Assembly (NCBI GenBank): GCA_026014705.1
Contig: JAOZHU010000018.1
Span: 1-64,000 of the forward strand
Origin: Candidatus Bathyarchaeota archaeon
GTDB lineage: Archaea > Thermoproteota > Bathyarchaeia > Bathyarchaeales > Bathycorpusculaceae
Direction: 5' to 3'
DNA length: 64,000 bases
Within the stretch, counting starts at the first letter, position 1. Every line of letters starts with the position of its first letter. The translations under genes and the position numbers were made by a program. Below, one piece after another: positions 18,430 through 27,956 of the stretch. Below the pieces are notes generated by a model. It did no database searches. It was not told where the DNA came from and saw only the letters and a program-made list of their open reading frames with translations.

Positions 18430-19194
18430 TCACCCGAATTTTCCAGTTATATATTTCTCCGTTAATTCGCTTTTTGGGTTCTCAAACAAGGCGTTTGTCT
18501 CCCCGTATTCGATGAGTTTGCCCAAGTAGAAGAAGGCGGTGAAATCTGAGACGCGTGCCGCTTGCTGCATGTTATGGGTGACTATTACTACGGTGTAGTT
18601 TTCGGCGAGTTGGCGAATTAAAGTTTCAATTTTCGCTGTTGCAATGGGGTCAAGCGCTGAGCATGGTTCATCCATCAGGATTACCTCAGGGTTAACAGCC
18701 AGCGCCCGTGCAATGCAGAGTCTTTGTTGTTGACCGCCTGAGATGCTTGTTCCAGGTTTTCTCAAGTCATCTTTCACTTCGTCCCATAATGTTGCTTGCT
18801 GAAGGCTTTTCTGCACTATCTCGTCGAGTGCTTGCCCTTTTTTTGCGCCTGCAAGTTTTAATCCTGCAGCTACGTTGTCGTAAATTGACATTGTTGGGAA
18901 GGGGTTCGGTTTTTGGAAGACCATGCCTACTCTTCTTCGAATCTGCACTGGGTCAACTTCGTCTGCGTAAATGTTTTGTCCATCTAGAAGCACTTGCCCA
19001 GATATTCTAGCCTCTGGCACCAGTTCATGCATTCGGTTCAATGTGCGGATGAACGTGGATTTGCCACATCCTGAAGGACCAATAATCGCTGTGACTACGT
19101 TGGCTTTAATCGAGAGGGTGATTTCTTTTAAGGCTTGTTTCGGTCCGAACCACGCGTTCAGGTTTTCAGTTTTCATTTTTTCAGTGGTGTCCAT
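18430..19194 (-). CDS. pstB: Phosphate ABC transporter ATPase
   Basis: 254 residues, a complete ABC ATPase: Walker [11 protein letters not shown]-loop [21 protein letters not shown], signature [16 protein letters not shown], Walker B VILMDEP and switch His in [14 protein letters not shown]. The KPNPFPTMS and SALDPIAT motifs are specific to PstB. It powers phosphate uptake through PstA/PstC. It lies between pstA and phoU with spacings of about 10 bp. Confidence 0.98.
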   Translation of the reverse strand: MDTTEKMKTENLNAWFGPKQALKEITLSIKANVVTAIIGPSGCGKSTFIRTLNRMHELVPEARISGQVLLDGQNIYADEVDPVQIRRRVGMVFQKPNPFPTMSIYDNVAAGLKLAGAKKGQALDEIVQKSLQQATLWDEVKDDLRKPGTSISGGQQQRLCIARALAVNPEVILMDEPCSALDPIATAKIETLIRQLAENYTVVIVTHNMQQAARVSDFTAFFYLGKLIEYGETNALFENPKSELTEKYITGKFG

Positions 19195-19204
19195 TTTCGT
19201 GTTT

Positions 19205-20035
19205 TCACCTTTTGAATCGACCTTTAGTGGCTATTCTCACGACTATGTTGAGTGCCAGCACTATTAAAATCAGCACTAAGGCGGCTCCCCATGCTTGAGC
19301 TTGAACCTCTGGCGATGGCTGCCGCGAGTTTAGGAAAATTCTCAGCGGCAGAGCGTCCATGGGTTGGTTGAAGCCTTGGAAGAAGTAGCTGTTCCCCAAT
19401 ATTGTCAACAGTATAGGCGCTGTTTCGCCAGCTATTCTGGCAACTGCGAGAAGCGTGCCTGTGACTAATCCTTGACGCGCTGCGGGCAGCACCACGCGGA
19501 GAATGGTTTTCCACTGGTGGGCACCCAGCGCTAGCGAGGCTTCGCGGATTGAGTTCAGTACAAGCTTGAGCGCTTCTTCGGTTGTTCTCGCCACGATGGG
19601 AATCATCATGAACGAGAGTGCTATGGCGCCTGCGAGGGGTGAGAAGCTTCCTGTTACGCCGATGACGATTATGCTGAAGGCGGTAATGCCGACAACTATG
19701 GATGGGAACTCCGTTAGGATGTCGTTGATGGTTCGCATTGTTGAAGCGTATTTGTTGTCGCCGAACTCGGCTAGGTAAACGCCTGATAATATGCCTATTG
19801 GAACCCCGATTAGACTGGTTAAGCCAATCAGGATTAGGGTTCCTTGGATTGCTGGTCCTATACCGCCTTCCAAGCCGTTAGAAGTTAGGAATTGAATACT
19901 TAATTGGGATGCGCCTCTTGCAATAACTTCGAAGAGTATGCTTGCTAAGGGAACGACAGCGATAACGACGCAGCAGAGACAGAGGACATAAGCGGCTTTG
20001 TTTTTGAACTTCCTGATGCTGTAGCTGTTTAGCAT
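19205..20035 (-). CDS. pstA: Phosphate ABC transporter permease PstA
   Basis: 276 residues with six predicted membrane helices and the EAA loop [26 protein letters not shown], which contacts PstB. PstA-type features are [20 protein letters not shown] and the ending with RIFLNSRQP. It starts one base after pstC ends, so the two are translationally linked. With PstC it forms the membrane channel of the phosphate importer. Confidence 0.97.
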   Translation of the reverse strand: MLNSYSIRKFKNKAAYVLCLCCVVIAVVPLASILFEVIARGASQLSIQFLTSNGLEGGIGPAIQGTLILIGLTSLIGVPIGILSGVYLAEFGDNKYASTMRTINDILTEFPSIVVGITAFSIIVIGVTGSFSPLAGAIALSFMMIPIVARTTEEALKLVLNSIREASLALGAHQWKTILRVVLPAARQGLVTGTLLAVARIAGETAPILLTILGNSYFFQGFNQPMDALPLRIFLNSRQPSPEVQAQAWGAALVLILIVLALNIVVRIATKGRFKR

Positions 20036-20036
20036 T

Positions 20037-20978
20037 TTACTCCACTGCGCCTCCTTTAACCTTTAAAACCCTCGTGACCAGAATGTGGGCTAGTATGTTT
20101 ATCAAGAGGCTTAGCAGAAGCAAGACTAAGCCTGCGCCGATGTAAGCGGATTTCTCCAACGGCGTGGGCGCTTCTAGGAAGCCGTTTGCTATTAGAGATG
20201 GCAACGTTTGTCCTGGCTGGAACAGCGATGTGGGCATCGCGTTTGGACCAACAGCGTTGCCTATTACCATTGTGACTGCCATTGTTTCGCCTATGGCTCT
20301 GCCTAAGCCGAGGATTATGGCGCCTAAAATGCCTGAGCGCCCGTAGCTTAGAACCCAGTGGCGGATTACTTCCCATTTTGTTGCGCCGATGCTGTAGGCG
20401 CCTTCGCGGATGGAGTTGGGAACTGCGCTGATTACTTCTCTTGAAACAGACGCAACTGTGGGAATAATCATTATCGCGAGGATTATGCCTGCAGTGAAGA
20501 TGTCCAGCCCGAAGGGTGTTCCGCTGAAAATCGGAATCCACCCCAAGTTGGCGTTAACCGGTATTTCTATGTAGTTTAGAACCCAGAAGCGAAGAACAAA
20601 CAGCCCCCAGAGACCGAATATGACGCTGGGCACCGCTGCCAACAACTCAATTAAGTATGAAACTGGCACTCTGATGGCTTTCGGCGCCATTTCTGCGAGA
20701 AAAATGGCGATGCCGAGGCTCAATGGCACGCCTATCAAGAGAGCAATGCCTGAGGTGACGAGCGTTCCAAGTAAGTAGGGGAGAACTCCGAAGGATTCTC
20801 TACCTTCAACAGGGTTCCAGTTTGTTCCCATAAAAAAATCGAGCCCAAACCGCTGCAAGACCTCCGTTGACCCCGTGGTCAATATGTAAACGCTTGCGAT
20901 GAGGATAACAGCAGCGGAGGCTACTATTATTCCTGCACTGAATCTGAATATTTTGTCCCCTGTTATTTTGATTTTCAT
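20037..20978 (-). CDS. pstC: Phosphate ABC transporter permease PstC
   Basis: 313 residues, six or more membrane helices, and the EAA loop EVISAVPNSIREGAYSIGATKWEVI. The N-terminal FFMGTNWNPVEGRESFGVLPYLLGTL is the periplasm-facing PstC hallmark. It partners PstA. The gene is first after pstS, with about 58 bp between them, a gap long enough for a processing site but without a visible promoter. Confidence 0.97.
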   Translation of the reverse strand: MKIKITGDKIFRFSAGIIVASAAVILIASVYILTTGSTEVLQRFGLDFFMGTNWNPVEGRESFGVLPYLLGTLVTSGIALLIGVPLSLGIAIFLAEMAPKAIRVPVSYLIELLAAVPSVIFGLWGLFVLRFWVLNYIEIPVNANLGWIPIFSGTPFGLDIFTAGIILAIMIIPTVASVSREVISAVPNSIREGAYSIGATKWEVIRHWVLSYGRSGILGAIILGLGRAIGETMAVTMVIGNAVGPNAMPTSLFQPGQTLPSLIANGFLEAPTPLEKSAYIGAGLVLLLLSLLINILAHILVTRVLKVKGGAVE

Positions 20979-21036
20979 CTGGTCACGCTTTCATTGTATA
21001 ACATAAAAAAACTGGTGGAAGAAGTTCATCACGCTT

Positions 21037-22320
21037 CTAACTTGTTATGAGCGTTTGCCCGTTGAACGTTATTGACCGCAGTGTTGCCTCGTTTATCTGC
21101 ACCAAATTCGACGGAAGCGCCGCATACTGCAAGCTTGCTGCAAACTGTTGACCATCGTGTACTACGTACCATATGAAGTCTACAAGCTGCTTGGCTTTGT
21201 CTATGGTCATTCCCGGGATAACATTGAGCTCTTGGTACAGCAGCATGTACGTGGGGACCACTATTGGATAAGCTTGGCTGCCTGGCGCGTTGAGAATGTT
21301 TACTCCTGCCCAGTCGCCGCTTCCAGTGGGTAAGCCACTGGTTGGAATTGATTCGGCTGCGGCTGTTGTTGACGCAAGCGTCGGCATTATAAAGTTGCCT
21401 GCTGGGTTCTGAATTGCTGCTACGGGCATGCTGTTTTGCAGTGCGTAGGCTAATTCAACGTAGCCTAAGGCGTACTGTGTTGAGTTGACTGTGGCTGCAA
21501 CGTTGGCGTTTCCGCTTGCACCGATTGTGGTGCCTGGCCATTGGACGGTTGTGCCGCTTCCGACTTGAGTGTTCCATGTCGAGCTTACTGCGCTTAGGTA
21601 TTTGGTGAACCAGTTGGTTGTGCCTGAGCCATCGGATCTGCGGACTTTAATTATGTCCTGGTTTGGAAGAGTTACAGTCGGGTTCAGGGCAGTTATTGCT
21701 GGGTCATTCCATTTTGTTATTGCGCCTAAGTAGATGTCGGCGATTATTGTTCCTGTCAGTTTTAGCCCAGTTGAGACGCCTGGCAGATTGTAGGTTATTG
21801 TTATTGCGCCGATTGTTTCTGGAATGTGCAGCGCGTTGGGTGCCGCTGCTCTCTGAGAGGCAGTTAACGCTGCGTCTGTGCATGCGAAGTCAACTGTTTT
21901 GCTTGTGAAGGCGGATATTCCTGCGCCGCTGCCGCCTCCTTGATAGTTTATTTGGACGTTTGTCCTAACCTGCGTGGTGTAATGCGAGATTATGGCGTTT
22001 ATTAGCGGTTGCGGGAAAGTTGCGCCTGCGCCGTTTAGCGTTGCTGGCCCTGGCGTCGGAGTAGGAGGTGGCGTGGGAGTTGGTGCAGGCGTAGCCGAAG
22101 GAGTTGGCGTCGGAGTGGCAGTAGCGGATGGTGTCGGTGTAGGCGACGACTGCGGCGTTGATGAAGGCGTGGGACTTGGCGTTGGCGTCGCTGTTGCAGT
22201 AGGGGTAGGTGAAGGGGTAGCTTCTGATATTGGTTGTGACAAATACGCATAACTCCCTATACCTGTTATAACTATGGCTATTGCGACTATTGCAAGGGCT
22301 ATCGGCTTTGTAATTTTCAT
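21037..22320 (-). CDS. pstS: Phosphate-binding protein PstS with Pro/Thr stalk
   Basis: 427 residues. An N-terminal signal anchor (about 6-27) is followed by a striking low-complexity stalk of alternating Pro, Thr and Ser (about 35-93), then the PstS domain opening [12 protein letters not shown]. Phosphate-contact motifs are seen in [18 protein letters not shown] and [15 protein letters not shown]. The stalk, likely O-glycosylated, would hold the binding domain off the membrane, in keeping with an S-layer cell. This is the first gene of the pst run. A minus-strand TATA-like element near 22370-22379 gives a leader of about 30 bases. Confidence 0.96.
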   Translation of the reverse strand: MKITKPIALAIVAIAIVITGIGSYAYLSQPISEATPSPTPTATATPTPSPTPSSTPQSSPTPTPSATATPTPTPSATPAPTPTPPPTPTPGPATLNGAGATFPQPLINAIISHYTTQVRTNVQINYQGGGSGAGISAFTSKTVDFACTDAALTASQRAAAPNALHIPETIGAITITYNLPGVSTGLKLTGTIIADIYLGAITKWNDPAITALNPTVTLPNQDIIKVRRSDGSGTTNWFTKYLSAVSSTWNTQVGSGTTVQWPGTTIGASGNANVAATVNSTQYALGYVELAYALQNSMPVAAIQNPAGNFIMPTLASTTAAAESIPTSGLPTGSGDWAGVNILNAPGSQAYPIVVPTYMLLYQELNVIPGMTIDKAKQLVDFIWYVVHDGQQFAASLQYAALPSNLVQINEATLRSITFNGQTLITS

Positions 22321-22426
22321 TACCTATTACTTCTCCATGTTTTTTTCAGCATCTAAAAAGCCGAGTTTTGTTATATTGTTTCTCGCAATAGTATCAATAG
22401 GCTATTTTCTCTTCCATAAACTATAT

Positions 22427-22454
22427 AGATAACGCATTTATAAATAGACATATC
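22427..22454 (+). promoter_or_regulatory. Leaderless promoter of the AbrB-PhoU regulator gene
   Basis: TTTATAAATA at 22437-22446 is centred about 26 bp before GTG 22468, so the transcript should begin at or near the start codon. AGATA (22427-22431) and TATCT (22450-22454) flank the TATA box as a short inverted pair and could be a regulator site controlling both this gene and divergent pstS. The box is clear; the operator is speculative. Confidence 0.55.
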
Positions 22455-22467
22455 TCTAAATTATAGA

Positions 22468-23544
22468 GTGGTATTTAGATTGCAGCCTCGTCAGATTGAA
22501 GAAACAAGAAAAGTGCAGTTCACAGGCGGCTCCACGTACATAATATCTCTGCCTAAAAAGTGGATTGACCAGAACAACCTCAAAAAAGGAAGCGTAATCC
22601 AACTACGCGAGGAAGAAGGCGGCGCACTTCTAATCACAGCAACCAGCAAGGTGCAAACGCAGACAACGGAAGAAGCCCTGATTAAAATTTCGCCTAAAGA
22701 CAATTCTGCCGCAGTAATCCGGAAAGTCGTCTCCGCGTATCTAGTGGGTTACAGCTTAATCCGTATAAAAGCAGAAAAACAGCAACAACTCTCAACAGAG
22801 CAAAGAAATAATCTGAAAAACTTCGCGAGACACATGCTTGTGGGAACAGAAATCGTAACGGACAAGCCTTCAGAACTGACTTTGCAGGTTTTGCTTAGCT
22901 ACCCCGAGCTGTCCATTCAAAGCGCCTTAAGGAGAATGGGTATAATAACAGCTTCAATGCATCGGGACGCCATAACCGCGTTGAAGACGCTTGATTATGC
23001 TTTAGCCCGAAGTGTCGCCGCCACCGACAATGAAGTGGATAGATTCACGCTGTACATTGTTCGCCAGCTTAAAATGGCAGTGCAGAACCCGCGCATAATC
23101 AAAGACATAGGTCTAAGCAACGCGAGAAACTGTTTGGGCTACCGGTTAGTGGCTAAATCTGTGGAAAGAACGGCAGACCACGCAGTCAGCATAGCCGAAA
23201 ATATGCTGCCTCTAAGACAGCGGTTAAGCGCTGAAGGCATCAAAAAAATTGAGGAAATGAGCGAAATAGCGATTACCATGTTTGAAACAGCCGTCGATGC
23301 CCTTCTACGTCAGGACTTTAATCTTGCAGAAAGCATAATTGAGAAGATTGACCGTGTTGTCTCGCTGGAAAAAGAAGCAGTGAAAGCTTCCCAGCAAATA
23401 GGCATCGACGAAGCGGCAAACCTGCGGTTAATAATTGAAAGCGTGAGGCGCACAGCAGAATACGCCGCCGACATTGCAGAAATTGTGCTTAATCTCACGG
23501 TGGAATCCATAATAAGCGGGGAACACTCAGCCAAACCATTATAG
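22468..23544 (+). CDS. AbrB-PhoU fusion, phosphate-response regulator
   Basis: 358 residues. The N-terminal 50 residues are a SpoVT/AbrB swapped-hairpin DNA-binding domain (RKVQFTGGSTYIISLPKKWIDQNNLKKGSVIQL). The rest is two PhoU helical repeats (RLVAKSVERTADHAVSIAENM and RLIIESVRRTAEYAADIAEIV). In archaea this fusion sits beside pst genes and is thought to link transport status directly to transcription. Here it is divergent from pstS and is the obvious candidate to control it. It starts at GTG 22468 according to the TATA box. Its last 6 bp overlap the convergent nitroreductase gene. Confidence 0.93.
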   Translation: MVFRLQPRQIEETRKVQFTGGSTYIISLPKKWIDQNNLKKGSVIQLREEEGGALLITATSKVQTQTTEEALIKISPKDNSAAVIRKVVSAYLVGYSLIRIKAEKQQQLSTEQRNNLKNFARHMLVGTEIVTDKPSELTLQVLLSYPELSIQSALRRMGIITASMHRDAITALKTLDYALARSVAATDNEVDRFTLYIVRQLKMAVQNPRIIKDIGLSNARNCLGYRLVAKSVERTADHAVSIAENMLPLRQRLSAEGIKKIEEMSEIAITMFETAVDALLRQDFNLAESIIEKIDRVVSLEKEAVKASQQIGIDEAANLRLIIESVRRTAEYAADIAEIVLNLTVESIISGEHSAKPL

Positions 23545-24180
23545 CTCGGCACAGCGTTGCCCAAATGCTCTACCCCAATAATCCCAATAGACAAACTGCG
23601 CCAAAGTTTTTCTCGACGGAGTTTTAGGCTTCCCCGCTGGATAACCCATCGCTATTAACGCTTGAGGCTCAACATCCAAAGGCACCTTCAAAACCTCGCG
23701 TACATCTTTCTTGCAGAAGGCAGGTGCAGAAAACCAGCAAGCACCTAACTCGTTAGCATGCGCTGCCAACAGCAAGTTTTGGATTGCGGCGCCCAAACTC
23801 TGCAGAGCCAAATCACGTTCCCACTTCAGTCTCGCTTCATCCGCGTATTCAATCATGCCCTCTGTTGATATACACGCCACTACAAGCACAGACGCCCTCA
23901 AGAGACAATCCACAGAAGCATTAGCCATCTTCTCTCGAGCGCCAACAGCCACACCATCTTTAGCCAAGTCCGCCTTCCAAGCGTCCGCCATGGCCTGCGC
24001 CAAATTATGCTTAACGTTAGCAGTGGTTACAATTATGAACCGCCATGGTTGAGCATTATGTGCCGAAGGCGCCCACCGTGCTGCCTCTAAAACCTCACGG
24101 ACAACACTAACACCAATTTGCCTCGAAGAAAACTCCCTGACGCTGCGCCGCGTTTTAATCAAATTCACAATATCCATCAT
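23539..24180 (-). CDS. Nitroreductase-family flavoprotein
   Basis: 213 residues from ATG 24180. The fold is the FMN-dependent nitroreductase type: TRRSVREFSSRQI at the start (FMN-phosphate Arg residues), EAARWAPSAHNAQPWRFIIV, an inserted helix with KWERDLALQSLGAAIQNLLLAAHANELGACW, and the ending IAMGYPAGKPK. These enzymes reduce nitro compounds, quinones or F420-linked substrates; the actual substrate is not evident. The frame opens from TTG 24189, but GGTG precedes the ATG and the family starts near MDIVNLIKTRRS. It is convergent with the AbrB-PhoU gene. Confidence 0.9.
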   Translation of the reverse strand: MMDIVNLIKTRRSVREFSSRQIGVSVVREVLEAARWAPSAHNAQPWRFIIVTTANVKHNLAQAMADAWKADLAKDGVAVGAREKMANASVDCLLRASVLVVACISTEGMIEYADEARLKWERDLALQSLGAAIQNLLLAAHANELGACWFSAPAFCKKDVREVLKVPLDVEPQALIAMGYPAGKPKTPSRKTLAQFVYWDYWGRAFGQRCAEL

Positions 24181-24371
24181 AGACACCAATTATTCAATGC
24201 GGCAGAGACGCATTTTAGCCTATATGCACCTACTTTAAATAAGGGGCTGTAGACCACACGAGCGCAACAAAACCCATTTATAGTTTATATAAGGGGGATA
24301 AAGAAAAAATTCACACGCCAGCATCCACCCAACCTCACTTCGATGAGAAAAAACCAATGTTGCTTTCAGAA

Positions 24372-24420
24372 GTATTAAATACCCTAAGCCACATGAAATA
24401 CGCTGCAAGCATGGAGTGAA
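24372..24420 (+). promoter_or_regulatory. Promoter and Shine-Dalgarno of the aldolase gene
   Basis: GTATTAAATAC (24372-24382) is a palindromic TATA element predicting a transcript start near 24405. GGAGTGA at 24414-24420 is a good ribosome binding site 5 bases before ATG 24426. So this gene has a short leader, unlike its leaderless neighbours. Confidence 0.55.
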
Positions 24421-24425
24421 CAAAA

Positions 24426-25343
24426 ATGCTTGTAACAAACAAGGACCTAATGGTTCCCGCACGCAAAAAAGGCTACGCAATCCCAGCGTTAAACGTGCAA
24501 AACCTCGAAAGCCTAACCGCAGTTGCGGAAGCCGCTGTAGAAGAAAAATCACCAGTTATCCTCCAAATCACACCAAGCGTCATCAAATACGCTGGCTTAG
24601 CCTACATAACGGCACTGGCAAAAACCGCAGCCCAACAGGCTCCAGTCCCAATATCCATTCACCTTGACCACGGCGAAGACTACGAAACCGCAGCCAAATG
24701 CGTCGAAGCAGGCTTCACAAGCGTCATGATTGACGGCTCATTCCTAAAATTCGAAGAAAACATCGCCCTAACCAAACGCGTAGTAGCCATAGCCCACCCA
24801 AAAGGCGTTTCCGTCGAAGCCGAACTAGGCAAACTCGCAGGAATCGAAGAACGCAGCGTAGAAGAAAAAGACGCCATTCTAACTGACCCAGACGCCGCAG
24901 CAGAATTCGTAGAAAAAACCGATGTCGACACACTCGCCGTGGCAATCGGCACATCGCACGGCGCATACAAGTTCAAAACCGAAGCCAAACTCGACCTTGA
25001 ACGATTGAAAACAATCAGCCGAAAAATCCAAACCCCGCTTGTTCTGCACGGCGCAAGCAGCGTTCCCAACTGGCTCATCGAAAAAGCCACAAAGCACGGT
25101 GCACAACTCAGCGGCGCAAAAGGCATACCCGAAGAGCACATCAAACAAGCCATCGCACTGGGCATAGCAAAAATCAACATAGACACAGACCTGCGTTTAG
25201 CATTCACAGCCGCAGTTCGAGAAGCACTCACAAATTCACCCAAAGAATTCGACCCGCGAAAAATCCTTGGACCAACAAAACAAGCCATGAAAGAAGTCGC
25301 CAAAGCCAAAATGCAGCTGTTCGGAAGCTCAAACAAAGCCTAA
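24426..25343 (+). CDS. Class II fructose-bisphosphate aldolase family
   Basis: 305 residues, a zinc-dependent aldolase of the FbaA/GatY/KbaY type that cleaves or forms ketose bisphosphates. Zinc ligands are visible in IHLDHGEDYE, IGTSHGAYKF and VLHGASS, with the substrate-phosphate site in KINIDTDLR. The length and motif order match the class. Most archaea use other aldolases, so a class II enzyme may have been acquired. Whether the substrate is fructose- or tagatose-bisphosphate cannot be decided by eye. It stands alone, with its own promoter and Shine-Dalgarno. Confidence 0.92.
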   Translation: MLVTNKDLMVPARKKGYAIPALNVQNLESLTAVAEAAVEEKSPVILQITPSVIKYAGLAYITALAKTAAQQAPVPISIHLDHGEDYETAAKCVEAGFTSVMIDGSFLKFEENIALTKRVVAIAHPKGVSVEAELGKLAGIEERSVEEKDAILTDPDAAAEFVEKTDVDTLAVAIGTSHGAYKFKTEAKLDLERLKTISRKIQTPLVLHGASSVPNWLIEKATKHGAQLSGAKGIPEEHIKQAIALGIAKINIDTDLRLAFTAAVREALTNSPKEFDPRKILGPTKQAMKEVAKAKMQLFGSSNKA

Positions 25344-25505
25344 AAACCATTGCACAGTTTTTCTACTATACTCCACTCTTTGAGGGCTACTCGAGACTCA
25401 GATTTTAGCATGTACCTTAAAGTGCAGACATTTTTCGTGTGAAAACTTCAAAAACGAGAGTCCTGCATTGCTTATAAAGAGATTACGTTATATACTGCAT
25501 GTTCA

Positions 25506-25513
25506 TTTAAATA
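25506..25513 (+). promoter_or_regulatory. TATA box of the tbp gene
   Basis: TTTAAATA centred about 25 bp before ATG 25535 predicts a leaderless tbp transcript. No ribosome binding site is seen before the ATG, in agreement. Confidence 0.65.
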
Positions 25514-25534
25514 GACAAAGACACGGGAATTCAA

Positions 25535-26095
25535 ATGAGCAAACGAAAACCTCTAATATCCATCCAAAACATCGTCGCCTCAGTCTCTCTGAACCAGAGA
25601 ATAGACCTGCAGAAAATAGTTGAAAAGTTCCCACAAACCGAATACAACCCAAGCGTGTTCCCAGGGCTAGTGTTCAGACTGAAAAAACCTAAAACTGCGA
25701 CGTTGATTTTCGGAACAGGCAAAATGGTCTGCACAGGCGCAAAATCTGAAAAAGAATCACGAGGCGCCGTGGAAAAAGTAGTCAAAGAACTGCGAAGCCA
25801 AGGCATCCAAATAACAGAAAAACCAATTGTCAATATCCAAAACATCGTCGCGTCCGCAGAACTAGGCGGAGAAATCGACTTAGAAAGTCTCGTATACAAG
25901 CTAAGCCGAGTAATGTACGAACCTGAACAGTTTCCAGGTGCAGTCTACAGAATGGATGAGCCCCAAGTGGTTTTTCTAATATTCTCCGCTGGAAAACTCG
26001 TGTGCGTCGGCGCAAAAAAAGAGGAACAAGTTTACGAGGCTGTTGACAAAATTCAGAAACTGCTGGAAGAAAAAGACCTAATATACTACTCATAA
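25535..26095 (+). CDS. tbp: TATA-binding protein
   Basis: 186 residues, the general transcription factor that bends promoter DNA at the TATA box. Two imperfect direct repeats are clear: ISIQNIVASVSLNQRIDL...FPGLVFRLKKPKTATLIFGTGKMVCTGAK and VNIQNIVASAELGGEIDL...FPGAVYRMDEPQVVFLIFSAGKLVCVGAK. The phenylalanine pairs that intercalate into DNA lie in F-P-G and L-I-F. Length is typical, with a short acidic end. Its own promoter has a good TATA box. The last 6 bp overlap the convergent nucleotidyltransferase gene. Confidence 0.98.
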   Translation: MSKRKPLISIQNIVASVSLNQRIDLQKIVEKFPQTEYNPSVFPGLVFRLKKPKTATLIFGTGKMVCTGAKSEKESRGAVEKVVKELRSQGIQITEKPIVNIQNIVASAELGGEIDLESLVYKLSRVMYEPEQFPGAVYRMDEPQVVFLIFSAGKLVCVGAKKEEQVYEAVDKIQKLLEEKDLIYYS

Positions 26096-26803
26096 ACCGT
26101 CTTTTCTCAATCTCCTGCGAACGGCAGGATTAACCTCAGCAAGCTTCCTAAGCGCCATTTCAAAAGTTTCATTAACAGCCAACTCTTTCTTCACAAACAC
26201 GCCAGTTCGCCCAACTTCATCTCGCCTTAAAAGTGCACGGACACGGTCAAACACGGTCTCAACAGAAACACCGAGAATTCTGGCGACGTGCTCTTCGCGA
26301 CCGACAACGCTGCTTTCCACGTGTCCCTTTTCCGCTGGTTCTATCAGCATGAGCCGTTTATCCACACCTGCCACGCGAACGCTCTCTTTAAGCTGGTTGA
26401 GGGTTATTTCGCCGCCGAAGCGGTAGAACTCATGTTCGATTTTGCGCATGTGCATAAGGGGAAAGGTGATGCTGGTTTGTTCGTCTATCTCAATGTGCGC
26501 TTTCATGGCGTAGGTTGGAGTGGCTTGGACGATTAGGCGAGTGTTAATTGGTATTGTTGCTTTTTCCAGTGCGGTTTCTACCATGAAGGATGATGGCGGC
26601 TCGGGGATGAATATGTCGATGTCGCTTTTCGGGTTTACGTCGCCTCTTGCTATGCTGCCATGCGCTATTGTTTGAAGGTGGAATTTTTCCAGCGTTGTCA
26701 TTATTTGCATTGCTTTTTCGCGGTATTTCCGTAGTAGCCTCCATTGTGTCTCGGTGTAGGTTACTTCGTTGTAGCTTGCTTGTTTTTCTGGTTTTGCAGC
26801 CAT
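26090..26803 (-). CDS. Nucleotidyltransferase-domain protein with C-terminal HTH
   Basis: 237 residues. The nucleotidyltransferase motif is in HGSIARGDVNPKSDIDIFIP (about 48-67), with both catalytic Asp residues of SDIDI and a further strand near H-I-E-I-D. The C-terminal part (RILGVSVETVFDRVRALLRRDEVGRTGVFVKKELA) looks like a helix-turn-helix. This archaeal combination is widespread but uncharacterised; proteins with this core transfer nucleotides to proteins or RNA. It is a standalone gene convergent with tbp and divergent from the tRNA thiolase gene. Confidence 0.85.
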   Translation of the reverse strand: MAAKPEKQASYNEVTYTETQWRLLRKYREKAMQIMTTLEKFHLQTIAHGSIARGDVNPKSDIDIFIPEPPSSFMVETALEKATIPINTRLIVQATPTYAMKAHIEIDEQTSITFPLMHMRKIEHEFYRFGGEITLNQLKESVRVAGVDKRLMLIEPAEKGHVESSVVGREEHVARILGVSVETVFDRVRALLRRDEVGRTGVFVKKELAVNETFEMALRKLAEVNPAVRRRLRKDGL

Positions 26804-26863
26804 TGGTATTGCCGTCTTTTTGTTTGAAGTTATGGTGTATGGTTTATTTAGTCATTTGCCAAC

Positions 26864-27835
26864 ATGAAGCATGTTGATTTGAAGTTGATGCGTGTAAACG
26901 TTCCAGCGTTGTGCAGTGCATGCGGGCAGCGGGAAGCGTTCTTTTTTAGGCGGTATTCTGGTGAACGGCTCTGCAGGAAATGCTTTGCGGAATCTGTTGA
27001 GGCTAAAGTGCGGGTTACTGTTGCCAAGTATGGCATGTTCCGTTTTGATGATAGGATAGCTGTGGCGGTTTCAGGTGGGAAAGACAGCATAAGCTTGTTG
27101 CGTGTGCTGGTTAAGATGGAGCGTTTTCGTCCTAAGGCGTCGCTTGTGGCGGTTACGGTTGATGAAGGCATCAAGGGTTATAGGGATGAGGCGATGAAGA
27201 TTGCAGCGGCGTATTGCGGCAATCTGGGTATAGAGCATCATGTTGTTTCTTTTAAGGAGTTGTATGGTTTTACGTTGGATGAGTTGGTTGCTGGGAAGCG
27301 GCTGAAAGGTGAGAGTGGGCTTACTTCTTGTGCTTATTGTGGGGTGTTGCGGCGGAGGGCGCTTAATGTGGCTGCGCGTGAGGTGCATGCGACGAAGATT
27401 GCTACGGCGCATACGTTGGATGATGAGGTGCAGACGATTCTTTTGAATATTTTTCATGGTGATGTTTTGCGTTTGGCTAAGGAGAAGCCTGTTACTGATG
27501 AGGTGCATGAGCGGTTTGTGCCGAAGGTTAAGCCTTTCTGTGAGGTTCCTGAGCGTGAGAGTGCTTTGTACGCGTATGTTAAGCGTGTTCCGTTTCAGAG
27601 TACTCCTTGTCCTTATGCTTCGGAGGCTTTGCGGAATGATATTCGCGTTATGCTTAACCGCGTTGAGGAGAAGCATGCGGGCACGAAGTTTACGATTTTT
27701 AACGCTATCGAGCGCATACGACCTGCTTTTAATGGGGTTGCAAAGAATAGTCATTATGAGGAGTGTGTCGTATGTGGTGAGCCTGCGTCTCATGGTTTAT
27801 GCAAAGTGTGCCAGATGCTTAGAGAAGTCGGTTGA
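26864..27835 (+). CDS. ncsA: tRNA 2-thiolation protein (TtuA/Ncs6/CTU1 family)
   Basis: 323 residues. It activates a uridine in tRNA by adenylation and inserts sulphur, using a thiocarboxylated ubiquitin-like donor. The order is: N-terminal zinc finger (CSACG, CRKC), PP-loop SGGKDS (about 70-75), the catalytic CAYCG Cys pair, further Cys in PCPY, and a C-terminal zinc finger (CVVCG, CKVC). All five Cys sites expected for the iron-sulphur/zinc enzyme are present. It could start at 26864 or the ATG 24 bases later. TTTATTTA near 26840 would give a very short leader. A hairpin follows the stop. Confidence 0.93.
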   Translation: MKHVDLKLMRVNVPALCSACGQREAFFFRRYSGERLCRKCFAESVEAKVRVTVAKYGMFRFDDRIAVAVSGGKDSISLLRVLVKMERFRPKASLVAVTVDEGIKGYRDEAMKIAAAYCGNLGIEHHVVSFKELYGFTLDELVAGKRLKGESGLTSCAYCGVLRRRALNVAAREVHATKIATAHTLDDEVQTILLNIFHGDVLRLAKEKPVTDEVHERFVPKVKPFCEVPERESALYAYVKRVPFQSTPCPYASEALRNDIRVMLNRVEEKHAGTKFTIFNAIERIRPAFNGVAKNSHYEECVVCGEPASHGLCKVCQMLREVG

Positions 27836-27843
27836 TGCTGTAG

Positions 27844-27880
27844 GGGGGCTGTTGCTTGGAGAAAAGTTTAGCCCCCTTAT
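27844..27880 (+). terminator. Terminator-like hairpin after the tRNA thiolase gene
   Basis: GGGGGCT (27844-27850) pairs perfectly with AGCCCCC (27870-27876) around a 19-base loop, and TTATTTAT follows. It starts 8 bases after the stop codon. Archaea usually terminate at T-rich tracts without hairpins, so this could equally be an RNA-stability element. Confidence 0.5.
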
Positions 27881-27956
27881 TTATAGTATAAATAGATTTG
27901 CGGTTGGGAGTGTTTTGTTATAGTAATGTTTACATGTTGTTGGGTGTAATTAGGTT

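Noticed and set aside
22035-22250. Basic, Leu/Gln-rich minus-strand frame in the PstS stalk region
   Set aside because: It is the PstS stalk repeat read in another frame.
24235-24552. 105-codon minus-strand frame before the aldolase gene
   Set aside because: It overlaps the aldolase promoter and start in antisense, and its Leu/Arg-rich composition is that of a shadow frame.
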